A DNA stretch of 64,000 bases, taken from assembly GCA_002179805.1 (NCBI GenBank), contig NAVB01000671.1, positions 25,302-89,301 on the forward strand, written 5' to 3'. A program made the position numbers and the translations under genes. A model generated the notes under the pieces. It searched no databases, was not told the origin of the DNA, and saw only the letters and a program-made list of their open reading frames with translations. The DNA comes from Acanthamoeba lenticulata (Eukaryota; Discosea; Longamoebia; Acanthamoebidae). Of the stretch, positions 44,333 to 56,288 are shown in pieces (position 1 is the first letter of the stretch; each line of letters begins with the position of its first letter).

Positions 44333-45874
44333 ATGGCTCGCTTCTCGTCGGTAGCCATGCAAACAACGGGAGCAGGCAGCAACGCTTCGTCTCCGTCATC
44401 GGTGCCTCACCTCTTCGTAAGCCCCAACAGCAGCGACGAGGAGGACAACCAGCAACACATCCACAGTGAAGGCACCGACCAAGATACAGCTCTTCTCCTG
44501 CCTCCCATCGTTGCGCCTGCCGGTGGCGAAGTCAAGGAACAGCCCTTCGTGATTTCGCCCAGACGGCGCGTGGTCGCCTCCAAAATGCTGATGGCAGCCA
44601 GCATCAACGACGATTTGAGCGATAAGGCCAACGATTCCTCCTGCGAGTTGCTCGATGGAGCGGAGAGGTGCAAGGTGGAGCATCACAATGAACGAAGGCC
44701 AGAGTGCTATCGCTTGTGCACCTACGAGGAGGCCCCGCCCTACCTCCAGCATAACCCGTTCATCCGCACGGGTTACCGCGTCAACTTCTCCTTCTCCCTT
44801 TGCGTTAAGAGCCTCTACCGCCTGCACAACGGTACCACCCCTTGCGCCTATTTTGTTAAGATAAATAGAAATAGAAATTAACAATAATTTGTTAAACTAA
44901 TATTTCAAGTGCAGAATCGTGGAACATATGGACACACGGGTTTGGCTTTGCGCTGTTCCTGTTCCTGGCGGCGGCCACCATGCAGCAGCTGACTTGGGAC
45001 ACGCCCCTGGAGCCTCTAGTCTTCTTCATGTTCTTCGTTACTGTGGAGTGCTCTATGCTCAGCTCCACCATCTTCCACGCCTTCAACTGTCACTCGCCAT
45101 CCACGTATGCGCGCCTCCTCTTTTTCTTTCTCTTCCTCTCCGCTTCGGTTCAATGAGATGATGAAGAAGGAGCTCACCCGCTGGTGGGTCTCTCTACAGG
45201 TACAAGTGGACGTGTAGGTTCGACTATTCGAGCATCAGCCTCCTTCTGGTGGGCGCCTACGCGCCGATGCTGTACTATGGGTTCATGTGCGAGCCCTTCT
45301 GGCAGGCAATCTACTTGACCGGCCTCTTCCTGCTGGGCACTGCCGGCGTGCTCATTTCCTTCATCCCGATCTTCTCCACGCCCCAGTACACGTCCTTCCG
45401 CACCGGTACGACTCGCCCCTCGCCGCACGAATCGTGTCACAGAGATGGAGCGCGGGTGGCTGATCTGGTGATGGAACCACCGCCACCACCATCAGGCGTG
45501 TTTGTCGCGCTTGGTTGGTCGACGATCTTGCCCCTCCCGCACATGCTGTATATTCATGGCCCGGCCCTCGTGTGGGAGGTGGCTCGATGGGAACTGCTCG
45601 TTGGCGTCATCTACACCACTGGCGCCGTCCTCTACGCCAAGCGCATCCCCGAGCGATGGAGCCCAGGCCAATATGACACGAGCTTTGTACGTGCGCGCTC
45701 GCTCCTTCCCTCCGGAGTGTCTCACACTTACACGCGAGCGTGGCGGCGAAACAGATGTGCAGCCACAGCCTTTGGCACTGCTTCACGATCGCGGGGGCCC
45801 TCACCCAGCTCTACGCCTGTGTCCAAGTGTACCACATTTTCAGAAGTGGCCTGATGGGGAGCTGCGTCCCTTGA
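44333..45874 (+). CDS. PAQR family seven-transmembrane receptor (adiponectin receptor / hemolysin III-like)
   Basis: ATG 44333 opens a long polar N-terminal region (about 125 residues). The PAQR core follows: HNPFIRTGYRVNFS, SLYRLHN joined across an intron (about 44831-44913) to ESWNIWTHGFGF, then STIFHAFNCHS with its zinc-site His. FDYSSISLLLVGAY and the final HSLWHCFTIAGAL with two further His residues complete the zinc triad. Seven hydrophobic segments are present. Stop TGA is 45872-45874. PAQR proteins are ceramidase-like membrane enzymes or receptors. The zinc-binding residues are intact, so enzymatic activity is plausible. The start is divergent from the YjjX gene, with about 275 bp between. 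Confidence 0.93.
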
Positions 45875-45954
45875 GCGAGAGGTTGTACAAAAAATATAAC
45901 ATTTTTTTTCTTTTTTTCAAAATTGAAACATAAAAAGCCGAAAACAAAGGATGT

Positions 45955-47803
45955 TCAGAAGGCCCGGCCGAGGACCTCGTAGCTGCTGAGCTCTTCCGAG
46001 TAGTCCGCGATAAAATCGCTGGGTTTGTGCTTCACCCAACCCAAGTAGAGCAGGATATGTCGCTCGTGCGGGATGCTCCGGAACAGACGTTTGAAGGACC
46101 ACCGGCTGACGCCTGTACAGGAACGACACCCGCCTTGTTGTTCAGCAATGCGTGTGGGGGTGGGGGAGAAGAATGATGTATCCGCACCTTCGGTGAAGAT
46201 GCCGGCAAGGAGGGCCTGAAGGACGGCCGAGATGGGATTGAAGAAGCCCGTCCACGGGATGAGGAACGCCGCCAGGAAGTAATGATGCATCGAGAAGCGG
46301 AAGCGGTTGAAGCTGACCGCACCATGACGTCGGTAAAGAAGGGAGAAATGATTATTTGCACCGCCAGCCGAAAGGCAAGACTGAAAGAGGGCAACGCACC
46401 ACAGGCCAAAAAGGCCGACCAGGTAGAGGATCAGTACGAAGACGCTGTAGGTGATGATAAACAGGACCATCGTAAACCAGTCGTCGAGATACTGAGCCGC
46501 AACACACACACACACACGCACACATGAGCTTGAGGAGAGCCAACTCGAAGGCGCGGGAGTACTCCCACAAGAGGTGTGATGGCGCACCAGAAGCCACATG
46601 TGGAACCCGAGGAAGGGAAGCAGGAGAAGCAGTACGAGGCCCAACGCGCACAGCTCCATGCGTGTCAAGCGAGCCCAGTAGCCCGTGCTAATCTTGGCGC
46701 CCAGCCGGTTGAACACCTTGAGCTTGTCGATGTGCGAGTACTGGAGGCCCACCAGGAACGGAATCACGTAGAAGAAGTAGTTGTACTGTTGTCGTTGTTG
46801 TTTAGCATCACCAAGAATCTACGTAAGTCGCGATAGTTGCCGCCCTGCGCACATGCGGGGAGGAAAAAGAAGAGAAGGTTCACAACGCACGAGGACGCTG
46901 AAGCCAAAGGGTCGATTCTCCATCCCGAAGAGGCGCTCCGTAAGCTCGGCGCCGGCCACGTACGGTCGGCTCTCGCTAGCCATGGTGTAGACAGGCCCGA
47001 CCAGGAACAGCACCAATCCTGCCGGGATCAGCAGCAGCACGTCCTGGCAGGTGCGGTAGTGCCCCCCCCCCCAAACGCGCAGGCGCAAGCGTTGTGAGGG
47101 CGAGCGCTACAAAAGCTCGATAAGAGCAGCAGACGATCGAGCGATCGACGATGAAGGTGGCCAAGAGCGAGGAGTCCTACGTAGTAGGTGCGGGAAGGGC
47201 CTTGGAAGGGGTTGTCGCGTCCGCAGGTCCAGAAAGAAACGTAGGTGAAGCCTGTGAGAAGGAGGAGGAGCCACAGGGCGCACGAGCTCCAGGGCAGACA
47301 ATCCGTGTCGAAGTACCGAGCCACGAGCGAGCCACTTTGCAACTCCAAGCACGGAACGAACCACGTCCCCACCGTGAGCGCTCCCATAACTGTGTGCCAG
47401 TAGAGATGTGATTAAAGATGTCTTGCAAGCAATTTGTGCAGCAGGCATAGAGAGGCAAACCGAGGGCAGTTGCAAAGAGAGCCAAGAGGCGACGGCGAAG
47501 GGGATGGCGACGCGATAGTACTGCAGCAAAGTCCCACTCCGCGGCTTCACGAGCAAGTTTGGGTAGTTCCTCGGGGGGAATATCAGCAGGGGGTGCGTCG
47601 TCGCTAATCTCTCGTGAGAGACTTCCAGCATCATCGCTCACTTCACTGCCTTCCACTGCGCTCCACTCGCCAGTCTTGAAAGGACTTCGTCCGCCAGCCG
47701 CCCACGTCCCCGAGCCATGGAAGGAAAGGCTGTTGGGTCGGCTGATTGCTGGGCTGCCATATGCAGCCACCCAGTCATCACCATCGCGGTTCAAGTTCGC
47801 CAT
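45955..47803 (-). CDS. Multipass membrane protein with conserved HHY motif, function unknown
   Basis: ATG 47803 opens a polar, acidic N-terminus (about 100 residues). At least nine hydrophobic segments follow across several exons. A segment near the C-terminus reads FRFSMHHYFLAAFLIPWTGF, then SAVLQALLAGIFTEG and VSRWSF. This H-H-Y, P-x-T, Q-x-L-L-x-G, R-W pattern recalls the C-terminal membrane region of fungal LCCL-domain proteins. That is a remembered resemblance, not a firm assignment, and no LCCL domain is seen here. The C-terminus is soluble and ends at 45955 (GRAF). It is convergent with the PAQR gene, 80 bp away. Confidence 0.6.
46502..46523. repeat. (AC)n microsatellite in an intron of the multipass membrane gene
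   Basis: An AC run with one G interruption, within an intron next to the exon encoding YLDDWFTMVLF. Confidence 0.8.
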
Positions 47804-47953
47804 AGGGCCTAGGCACGCTCCTCCTTCCGTGCAGGTCACGTCTTTACAACGACTCTTCTTTCTATCTTCTGCAGCCGAGGATTTTTCGTGCGTTCGTTCA
47901 ATTTTTCGCGTTTCTGTCGACACTGTTTTTCTTTATTCTTCCCTTGTCACACA

Positions 47954-48997
47954 TCACTCCTGCTTCTTGGCCGCTCGGGCCGGCTCACCGCCCTTGGCAG
48001 ATCGGGGCGCGCGAGGTTTGGCGATGACGTAGGAGTCGATGAAGAGCTTGGTGAAGAGGATCATGTAAGAGACGTACATGATGAGGCCAAAGAGGTCCAT
48101 GAAGGGCGCTTCGTTGCAGTAGATCAAGTTGTGGATCACGATGCCGGTGCCGGCCACCATCTGGAGGATCTGGAGCGTGGTGATGGACTGGCGCGAAGCC
48201 TGGCTGAAGCGCACGCCTCGAGCGCAGGCAGCGTAGTAGGAGTACATGAGGGAGTGAATGAAGAGGTTCATCGCAGCGAACCAGCCGCCGTTGGGCTGCT
48301 TCGTGGCCCAAGCGGTCCACGCGTAGACGAGGGTCATGGCGTGATGATACCAGTGCAAGAAGATCAGTGGACGCTTGCGCAACACGATGAACAGCGTGTC
48401 GATCAGCTCGGGTATCTTGCTCAAGCAGAAGAGGTACACCCACGGGTTGCGGCCCTACACGACATTGCACGCACCAACTCCTCGGTGAGTGCACGCCCTT
48501 TTTTCAGGAACTCCGCCAGCTCGGGCACAAGCCCACGCAACACAACAGCCCGAAAACACAATTTGGGCCGTGACACAAAATGGGCCATCGTCTCTCATGG
48601 CGATGAGGCGTCGTATACGACGTCCTCAAGGCCGTTCCAACCACAAGAAGAGGAAGAAGAGGAATCTTACCTCGGTGTTATAGCTGCACATGTCCGCGGA
48701 AGCGCCAGCGCCGTAGAGAACCTCACCCACGATGTAGGGGATGGTCGAGACAGCACCCAGAACGGAGAAGACCGCGAGGAAGACGTTCCACCAAAAGAGC
48801 GGACCCGAGAGGTCGAACGGTTCTCGGTCGCGCATTACGCGCTTGACGCCGAAAATGGTGACCAAGTACCCGACGCACAGTACGGCTGCCACCTCGTAGT
48901 GGTTGGCCATCCAGTCATTGGCCTCTCGCCAATTGTGGAACTTCTCCAACCACTCCAGCTCCACATAGTAGCGCGCCGTCTCAAACGCCGTGGCCAT
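47954..48997 (-). CDS. ELO-family very-long-chain fatty acid elongase
   Basis: Two exons close in frame: 48997-48671 and 48454-47954. They give 275 residues. The diagnostic elements are SKIPELIDTLF (the KxxELxDT motif), HWYHHAMTLVY (the HxxHH catalytic box, about 48360-48325), NLFIHSLMYSYYA, and TLQILQMV. There are about seven membrane helices. The protein ends in KKQE, a dilysine (KKXX) ER-retrieval signal. It condenses malonyl-CoA with long acyl-CoA as the first step of elongation in the ER. The HxxHH box with Trp-Tyr between the histidines and the MYSYYA pattern resemble elongases of polyunsaturated or C16-C18 chains, but chain specificity cannot be read from the sequence. Confidence 0.95.
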
Positions 48998-49241
48998 GTC
49001 TAACGAGTCGAGAGAAGAGGGGGGTGGGGAAGGAAGTGCAGGCAGCGCTTGTGGGGCTGCTGAGCTGGGGGCGAGGGGCGAGGCAGAAAGGCGGAAGTGC
49101 CGCAGACCACAAACCAAATGAGGCCGGAAGCTGACCCGGGGACTATTCAGCCAATGGGAAGGTTGCTCGATCGTTGCTGTGTCACGCCCGAGTACAGGTA
49201 ATTGGCTTGTTTTATTGCATAGGGGCAGAAGAGTCTCTTCC

Positions 49242-51923
49242 TCACGAAAGGACGATAACGTCGTCATCTTCATCTGCTGCGGCGGTTACCCGAGTCGGGA
49301 CGAGTGGTGGGACTGATTGCCGTGCGATCGGCACGCCCGGGGTGAAGGTTGATGCCGGAGCCATCGGCAGCAAGTGGGTGGTGGAGAAGGGACTTGACTG
49401 GGCGGCCACGACTGGTGGCGTCGTCGTCGTCGTAGTCGTTGATGCGCTGACGGTGGTCGGCTGCTGTGCTGTTGCGGACGTCGACGTGGACGGAAGGCGC
49501 ACACTCTGCGCCTCGACAGTCTTCTTGTCGGTCACTTTCGCGTTGTCCGTGAGCTTCTTTTCGCTCTTCTCCTTGCTGCCGCTGGTGCTGATGCTGGTGC
49601 TTGTACTGGTACCCGACTTGTCCTTCTTGTGTTTCTTCTTCTCGCCTCTGATTTCCTTCAAGAGCTTCTTGTCCTTCTTGGCCTCTGCCTTTTGTGTACT
49701 GCTCGCGTCCTTCTTGTCGGCAGGCTTAGCCTCCTTTTTCTCCTTTTCTTTGTCGGCTGTGGCTGTGTCCCCATCAGCGCTCTTGGTCTTTTGCTTCTTC
49801 TGGTTCTTGAGAGTCGAGTTTTTTCTGCAGACGAGCGAGGATCGCGCGGTCATCACTTTGCCCGTCATTCATGGCGTTGCGCGTGGGTGGGGGGGGGGTA
49901 CCGTAGGACGTCGGCGCCTTTCATTTGATCATCTGGCCAGAACTTGGCGATTTCCTCTGCTATTCGCTTGCGCTCCTTGCGGTCGCTGAGCTTCCGGTCT
50001 GGCTCCTTCTCACTAAAGTGGGGCGGAGGTAGCAAGTGGTGAGACGGACTGAGTGGACAAGGCTGAAAGGCTGGCGCTAATCGTACTGCATCTTGTTGTG
50101 AGCTTCGACCCGTTTGTCCACCAGCTCGAAGATGGAACACAAGAGGTTGCCCGCGTCGCTGCTCCATTTCCACTTGGCCGTCGGATTTGCACTTCGCTTT
50201 TGCTCGACTTTCTCCTTGAGTTCGTCCATCAAGTCTTCGATCTGCTCCTCCAGGCTCGCCTCCTCCGCCGCCGCCGCGTTCCCTGTGAGGCGTCGCATGC
50301 GGTGCTGCACGGGCACAGTCGATCAACAACAACAACAACAAAGACATAAGCAATGAACTAGCATGATCAGAAAACAAGGGTGGTGTGTGTTTCAAACCCT
50401 GATTGAGCGCTCATTAAAGGGCAGGACTTTAAGTAGTCGTTGCACAACACCAGCGCCGATGTGACCCTGTGGATGCATCTTTCGAGCCTCAATGGTGATT
50501 TGTGTCAAGAGCTGGTCGAGTTCCTTAGGCATCCGCTTCATGCTGTCGATGACCGGGTCTGCACTCGTCATTAGTTTAGTTAGTCTTCATTGTTTACCTG
50601 CTGGCGGCAGGAGCACGCGTGCGTACATGATGGTGCCGCTAGTTCGAGTGCCTTTAACGCTGTTTCGAGTGTCGGAGTGAAACTCTGCGCGTAGTGCGAC
50701 AGTGAGCATGCTCATCAAGAGGAGTGCCCAAAGAAATAAAACAAAAGGCGAAGGCGGTGCGAGCGGAATTACCGTAGGGCTGGACGACGTCTTGGGTTTG
50801 GGGACCGCGAAAGGAGAACCGGACGTGGTAGCTGTTGAAGCTGACGGACTTGTGGGCTTGAAATTGAGCGGTTGTACTTTGCTACCCTTCTTGGCTTCGC
50901 CATCCTTGACTGGGGACGACGTGCTGCTCGATTTGGCCTTCTTCTTCGGGCGCTCCTTCTTATCTTGGCCCTTGTCGCCCTTGCTCTTGATGTCGCTGCT
51001 GCTGCTCTCTTTGCCTTTGTGGCTCTTGCCATCAGCCTTGTCCAGCGATCGCTTCCTCTTCTTGGGCTTTTGCTGTGCGTTGTTGGCCAGTGACGTGGGT
51101 CAGCCGGCGGCGCGAAAAAGAATGACCGCTGGAGAGAAGGAAGGAAACATACAAAGGCACTAGAGCTGCTTTCGCTCTCATCACTAGCCAGTTCCAAAGT
51201 CCCCTTGTTGATGAAGAAGCCATCGTGCTTTGTCTTGGGAGCATCCGAATAGGTTTTCTGTTTTTTTCGGTTGCCCGCGCAGGGCACACAAACAAAATTC
51301 GCGCGTTTAGTTTGGGCCACTCACCAGTGAGAGTGGCGTCGGGAGGAGTATGCCCACGCGTACCCAATCGCTGTCATCGATGAAAGAGTCATCGAAGTCA
51401 TAGTCGTCTTGTTTACGTCCCTGGCTGTACTCGCCTCCATACATGCGCTCGATTCGAGAGATGACTCCAGAAAATCGATTTATCTTGGGCTCCGTCGGCA
51501 GCAAGTGTTCTATCTCTGACGGACTCAGCTCTCTCTGTTTTTTGATCCAGCGCCACGCTGTCAGTGCACTGACGCAGGCATAATTTTGTGTGCAAAATGG
51601 AGCAATCTTAAGTTATGATGATGATGATGATGCTGAGGGGGAGGTACTTCTTCAATTTCCTCATCTAAACTGTCCTCTTCATCCTCGTCGGTTTCACTTT
51701 CGTCTTCTTCTTCAGCTTCGCCATCGAGGTCTTCGGCCCCATCTTCATAGTCTTCATCTTCAGAAGACTCGCCCAATTGTTCACGATACTTGGCCATTGC
51801 TTCTGCCATGTCCACGATTGTGGGCGTAGTTTTGCCTTCTTCCAGGGGAATCACTATGCGGATTGTGGGCTTGCTCAAGTAGTCTTCCCGTGGCGCCTGG
51901 GCCATGGGTATAACGGCCTCCAT
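49242..51923 (-). CDS. Ubinuclein / HPC2-like subunit of the HIRA histone chaperone complex
   Basis: ATG 51923 (MEAVIPMAQAPREDYL) is followed by a small beta-rich region, a strongly acidic run (about 51780-51650), and the HRD motif DYDFDDSFIDDSD (about 51405-51367). In Hpc2 and ubinuclein this motif binds HIRA. A Ser/Lys-rich linker follows. The ubinuclein middle domain lies at about 50560-49920: SMKRMPKELDQLL, GHIGAGVVQRLL, then HRMRRLTGN, the long helix EEQIEDLMDELKEKVEQ, KWSSDAGNLLCSIFELVDK, and AKFWPDDQMKGADVL. A Lys-rich, Thr-rich tail ends at TGA 49242-49244. The complex deposits H3.3-type histones independently of replication. Both key regions are present. Confidence 0.85.
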
Positions 51924-52489
51924 CTTGCTGCTTGCTTTCTTCTTGCTTCTTGGTCAAAAGAGACAACACCCTTTTTTACTTTTTCTTGAGGCCCTGGGCG
52001 TGGTGTTGCCCGACAGCGCTTGTCCGGCCGGGCTGCTCCGCCCGCGCGGCGCAAGCCCGTCAAAGCGCTCCACGCGCTCGCTGTCCCGAAGCTGCGGCAG
52101 TACTGGCCAACACCTGCCGCGCTGCCGATTTTTTTCCCCTGCGGCAACACGTGAATAGTCACCATGGCGGCTTGCTTATGGTCTTGGGCCACTACAGCGC
52201 TGGCACATCTCATCAACAATTGGAAATCAACATCGGCCTTCTACGGGCCAAGTGCCAAACTGGGGCAACAGCCACGATGAGCAGGAGCTGCGAAACTGTT
52301 GCATTGTGTCCTGCTCTTTCGGCAGACACGCCCAATCTGCCGGTGTCATTTATTGTCGACACTGGGCCATTTTCCTTTCCCTCGCGAAAGAAATCGTGCC
52401 GCTTCGAAAAAATGCGTATTATTAATAAATAAGGGGGCGGAAAAAACGAGAGCTCTCTGTACAACCGGTTGCCGCAATCGAGAGCCGGC
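51924..52489. other. Intergenic region upstream of ubinuclein
   Basis: About 565 bp between the ubinuclein start and the stop of the next minus-strand gene. It should contain the ubinuclein promoter and the 3' end of the coiled-coil gene. Open frames crossing it have no recognisable content. No repeat or RNA gene was seen. Confidence 0.5.
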
Positions 52490-55400
52490 TCACGAGTCCC
52501 AAGAGGGATGGTAAACCGGCGACGAAGATGTCGAATGCGGCGTACGGGGCGCGCTTGCGCGGCTCTTTTTGCTCCGCTGCAGGCGATCAAACTCCTGCAG
52601 CAGGCGATCACGATCGGCTGCGTTGTCGTTCATTCGTGCCACGAGCTCCTCCATACGCTTGTTCGTACGCTCCAAAAAGTCGCAGTACTCACCCAGCTGC
52701 AAGTTGGGATATTCTGTAAGTATGACGCGAGGCTACAACGATCACAGAAACATGGGCACTACCACCAGCTTACCTGATGCAGTTCAGCTGTCATCTGAGC
52801 CACTTGTGCCTCATGTTTGGATAGCTCGGCCTCGTATTTGAGGACATAGTCCTTCAGTGACGCCTTTTCCTCATCCAATCTTGCGATTGCTGTGTCATAT
52901 CTTAAGGTGAGTAATGGCTCACTCATCGAAGGGGGGGGGGAGGGGGAGGCGGCAAGTAAGGCACGTACTCATGTCCTGCAGCTCCACAGTTGACCTGGCG
53001 GACTCGCTCGCCTGGGCAAGCTCGCGCATACGTTCGTTAAGTCGATCCCTCTCATTCCGCAGCGCTTCGTTGTCTGAATTAACGGGTGCGACGGGTTAGT
53101 TTGTCCGACATGAAGAGTCTGGTAGTGGCCTGTGGGAAAGACAGAGGGAGAGAGGCGCACCTTTACGTAGTCGGTGGAGTTCGGCGTCCTGCAGCTCCTT
53201 TCCGCGCTGCAATAAGCCGAGCTCCTCTTTCATACTCTCCCACTTGGCGATGTGCCTCTGCAGGTGCTCTCGCACATCGCGCGACTCTTCGGCCTTTCGT
53301 CGCTCCATGTCGAAGAGTTCTTCATAGCGCTTGGCTCGTTGTTGCTGGTTAACAACAATAACAAAGACAAGTTAATGTTGCATTCAAGGTTACTGCGTTC
53401 GCCAAACACAGCCTGCAGGTCGTGCGGGTTATATACCTCTGCTCGGAGGGAGGTCTCGATGTGTTGTAGCTTGTGCCGCAGGTCAGCCACAGCCTGATTT
53501 AACGAAGCGTTTTCGTCCTTGGCTTCGTCGAGGTCGGTCTTGAGCACTGTGTGTCAACCGAGGGATGAGCCGTGAAAAGAAGGAGAACGGTGAGCGAGGG
53601 CCAAGTCATCGCCTCAAACAGCTGTGACAATGGGAAGCAGTTGGTACTCGTGGTGAGGTCGTTGAGTCGGCGGTTAGAGGCCAGCATGTCCTGAAGCTCC
53701 TTTTCCTTGGCGTTGAGCACCTGCAGGGTGTAGGCCAGCTTGGCCTCCTTCTTTTGGAACTTCTTCTGAAAGAAGTTGGAGTCGGCCAGCAGTTGCCTGA
53801 TGCGGTTCGTCGCGTCCTGCCAGAATCCATGTCAGGCTTTCCCGCTCATCACATCCGCCCCTTTCCGAGAGGTACCTCGCTCTCCTGGGTGGTGTTAGTG
53901 AGCTGCTGCGACAGAGAGGAGACCTGGTAGGTGAGGTCGTTGCACGACCGTTGTAGTCGGTTTTCCTGCACAACCCACGGTCAATCAGGGCCAGGGACAT
54001 CGCCGTTGTCTTCTATTCCCTCTCATGCGAGATCGCGGCGTACCTTGGCGGTGAGGTCTTCGATTAGCTTTCTTGCACGATCCAGCTCCCTCTCGCGAGT
54101 GGCGAGGGTATCAGAGAGCACTTGATAACGCTGTTCCAAAACTCCCAATGCCTGCATACATACGCGGTTGTGTCTTCTAGAATGAGACCTGAACAAGGAG
54201 GAGGAAAAAGCGGTGGTTCACACGAAAGGATGGTCTCACCGTTTTGGTTTCGTGGTAGTCGTCAAATCGATGTGTGCGATCCGACAGCAGAGAGTTGAGC
54301 CTGTTACGCTCCTCCTCGACCTTGCGCAAATTGGTTCGCGCGTCGATCAGCTCCATCTCCAGCCTTTGCTTTTCTCGTTTCGACTCGTGCAACTGTGCTA
54401 TCAAATCGTCGTTGGCTGATTGTCGGGAGTCGGTGGCGTGGGGGTAGAAAGAATGCTGTACAGATAAAGAGAGAGTGAGCCTCCTTGCGATGCTGAATGC
54501 CCCCGATAGCACGCTGACGGAGAGTTACCTGCGGAGCTCTTTGCTGTAGTTGCTTGATGGCCTTGTCCTTCTCTGCCATCAGAAGCGATGTGTGTTCCAG
54601 CTCAGCCGTCAAAAATCGAATGTTGTTTTCGAGGTCCTGAATCAGTTCGCGGTCGCGCAAGCTCGTCGATGGCGGCGAAGAGGTTGCCGGCGGAGAGTGA
54701 GACGATGATAGCGTTGTCTTGTGGTCAGCGTTAGCCTTCTGCAACGACTCGCAGTCCTCTTGCAGCTTTTTGACCTGCTTCTTGAGTTGCCGATTTTCAT
54801 CTTCCACCTCCTATAGAGAACAACCGTGTAGGCACGTATGTAAGTGATTTGTTAAACAGTATTGCATTAAAATGGGGTAAGGCTTGCGCGCAACCTTGAG
54901 CCTGTCGGCATACTCCTTATTCTTTTTGGTGAGAAGCTCCCGCTCGGAAACGATGGTCTTGATGGAGGAGTTGACTGATTCGGCAAATTCCTCCAACTTA
55001 CGGCCCGCCTCGCCCTTGTTCCTGCCTTGTCCGCACGCGTGCACAGTGAGCAAAGTTTGTGTGCGAGTTCCAGTGGGGAGGAAACGGAGGACTTACGTTC
55101 GTAGCTGTCGCTCAAGGAACTCTTTCTCCCGCGTGAGCGTATCAACATGGTCTTGAAGAAGCCTCAGCTTCTGCATTTCGTCGCTGTCATCGTGTCGCCC
55201 GGAGAGACTCACAGAGCTGACGCTGCTGTACAGCTTCCGGTCGTCATCGCTGGCCGCCGTCTTTCTTGCCGTGGCAGCGGCCAGGAGGCGATCTCTCTCC
55301 TTCTTGAGCATTTCGTTTTCTTGCTTCAATCGCGTCGTTGCTGTGGCATCGCTCTCATCGAGTGATCTGTCGTGATCATCGGCTTCAGAATCAGCTAGCA

Positions 55401-56009
55401 GTCGGTCCAGCTGTACTTGTAACTCCCGTATCTGCTTGTCCTTCTTTTCTGTCGCCCGCAGAAGCTTTTCATTCTCGCGAATCAATCGCTCGTTGGAGCT
55501 CTTGAGAAGCTTTGCCTGGTGTGTCCGCGTTCGAGAAAAACAGAGAAGAGAGAACATGTCAGCTTCTTCGCCTCCAGGTGTGGACGAGGATCACCACACA
55601 ACACACACACACGCACACAAACCACATACGCCACACTCCGTTGCAGAAAAGAGAAATGCAGCAGGCCATGCACCTGGTGCTGACAGCTTTCCAACTCATC
55701 GGCTGAGTGCTCCAGCTTCTTGCTGAGGGCCGAGATGAGAGAGTAAGAGGCGGTCGTGATCTCGCCCGAGACACCAAATCTGGAGCGAAGGTTGTCCTCC
55801 ATGCGCTCAATGTCACTGTCGCTCGGGAGGAGAGGTGACGATTTCTTTGAGGAAGAAGAGCGGGAGTTTCCATCGTCGTAAGAGGACTTAGTTGTTTTCA
55901 ATTTAGTGGAGGCCGAGTGCAACATGCTGCCATTAGATCCGCCTGAGGTTGATGTTGAGCTTCCCTTGAAGGTCGTTCCGCCATCCTCTTTCACAGGTCT
56001 TGAGCTCAT
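52490..56009 (-). CDS. Long coiled-coil protein, possibly cytoskeletal or centrosomal
   Basis: ATG 56009 (MSSRPVKEDGGTTFKG) opens a Ser-rich disordered region with SSSSKKSSPLLPSDSD. About 14 exons follow that encode almost continuous heptad-repeat coiled coil down to about 52570. Examples are SNERLIRENEKLLRATEKKD, LTREKEFLERQL, and NNIRFLTAELEHTSLLMAEK. The last exon is a helix with RMEELVARMNDNAADRDRLL and a basic, Ser-rich tail ending HPSWDS. No motor, kinase or membrane domain is seen. Proteins of this kind often sit at centrosomes, basal bodies or Golgi, but coiled-coil composition alone cannot identify an orthologue. Confidence 0.7.
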
Positions 56010-56288
56010 TTTGGCCTCTTAAAAGCGGGAGCTCTCATCCAACACCACCACCACCAAATCTTGCCAATCGAGCCCTCCGATTTTGGCGGCTAAAAGAAAA
56101 AGTTGAATGAAAAGCTAGAAATATGATTTTGGCGCCAAAGTGCCAAATAACGGTCACCAAACATAATCGTGACACAAACAATTTTGGCACTCTTGGGAGA
56201 AAATTGCATTTCCTTCCTCTTGGTGTGTCATCTTTTTTTCCAGGCCACACCATCGGGATACCACGCATCAACTCGCGTCCTCCTCCTC

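Noticed and set aside
45502..45933. Long alternative open frames overlapping the PAQR and other GC-rich exons.
   Set aside because: They are shadows caused by high GC; the PAQR frame carries the conserved motifs.
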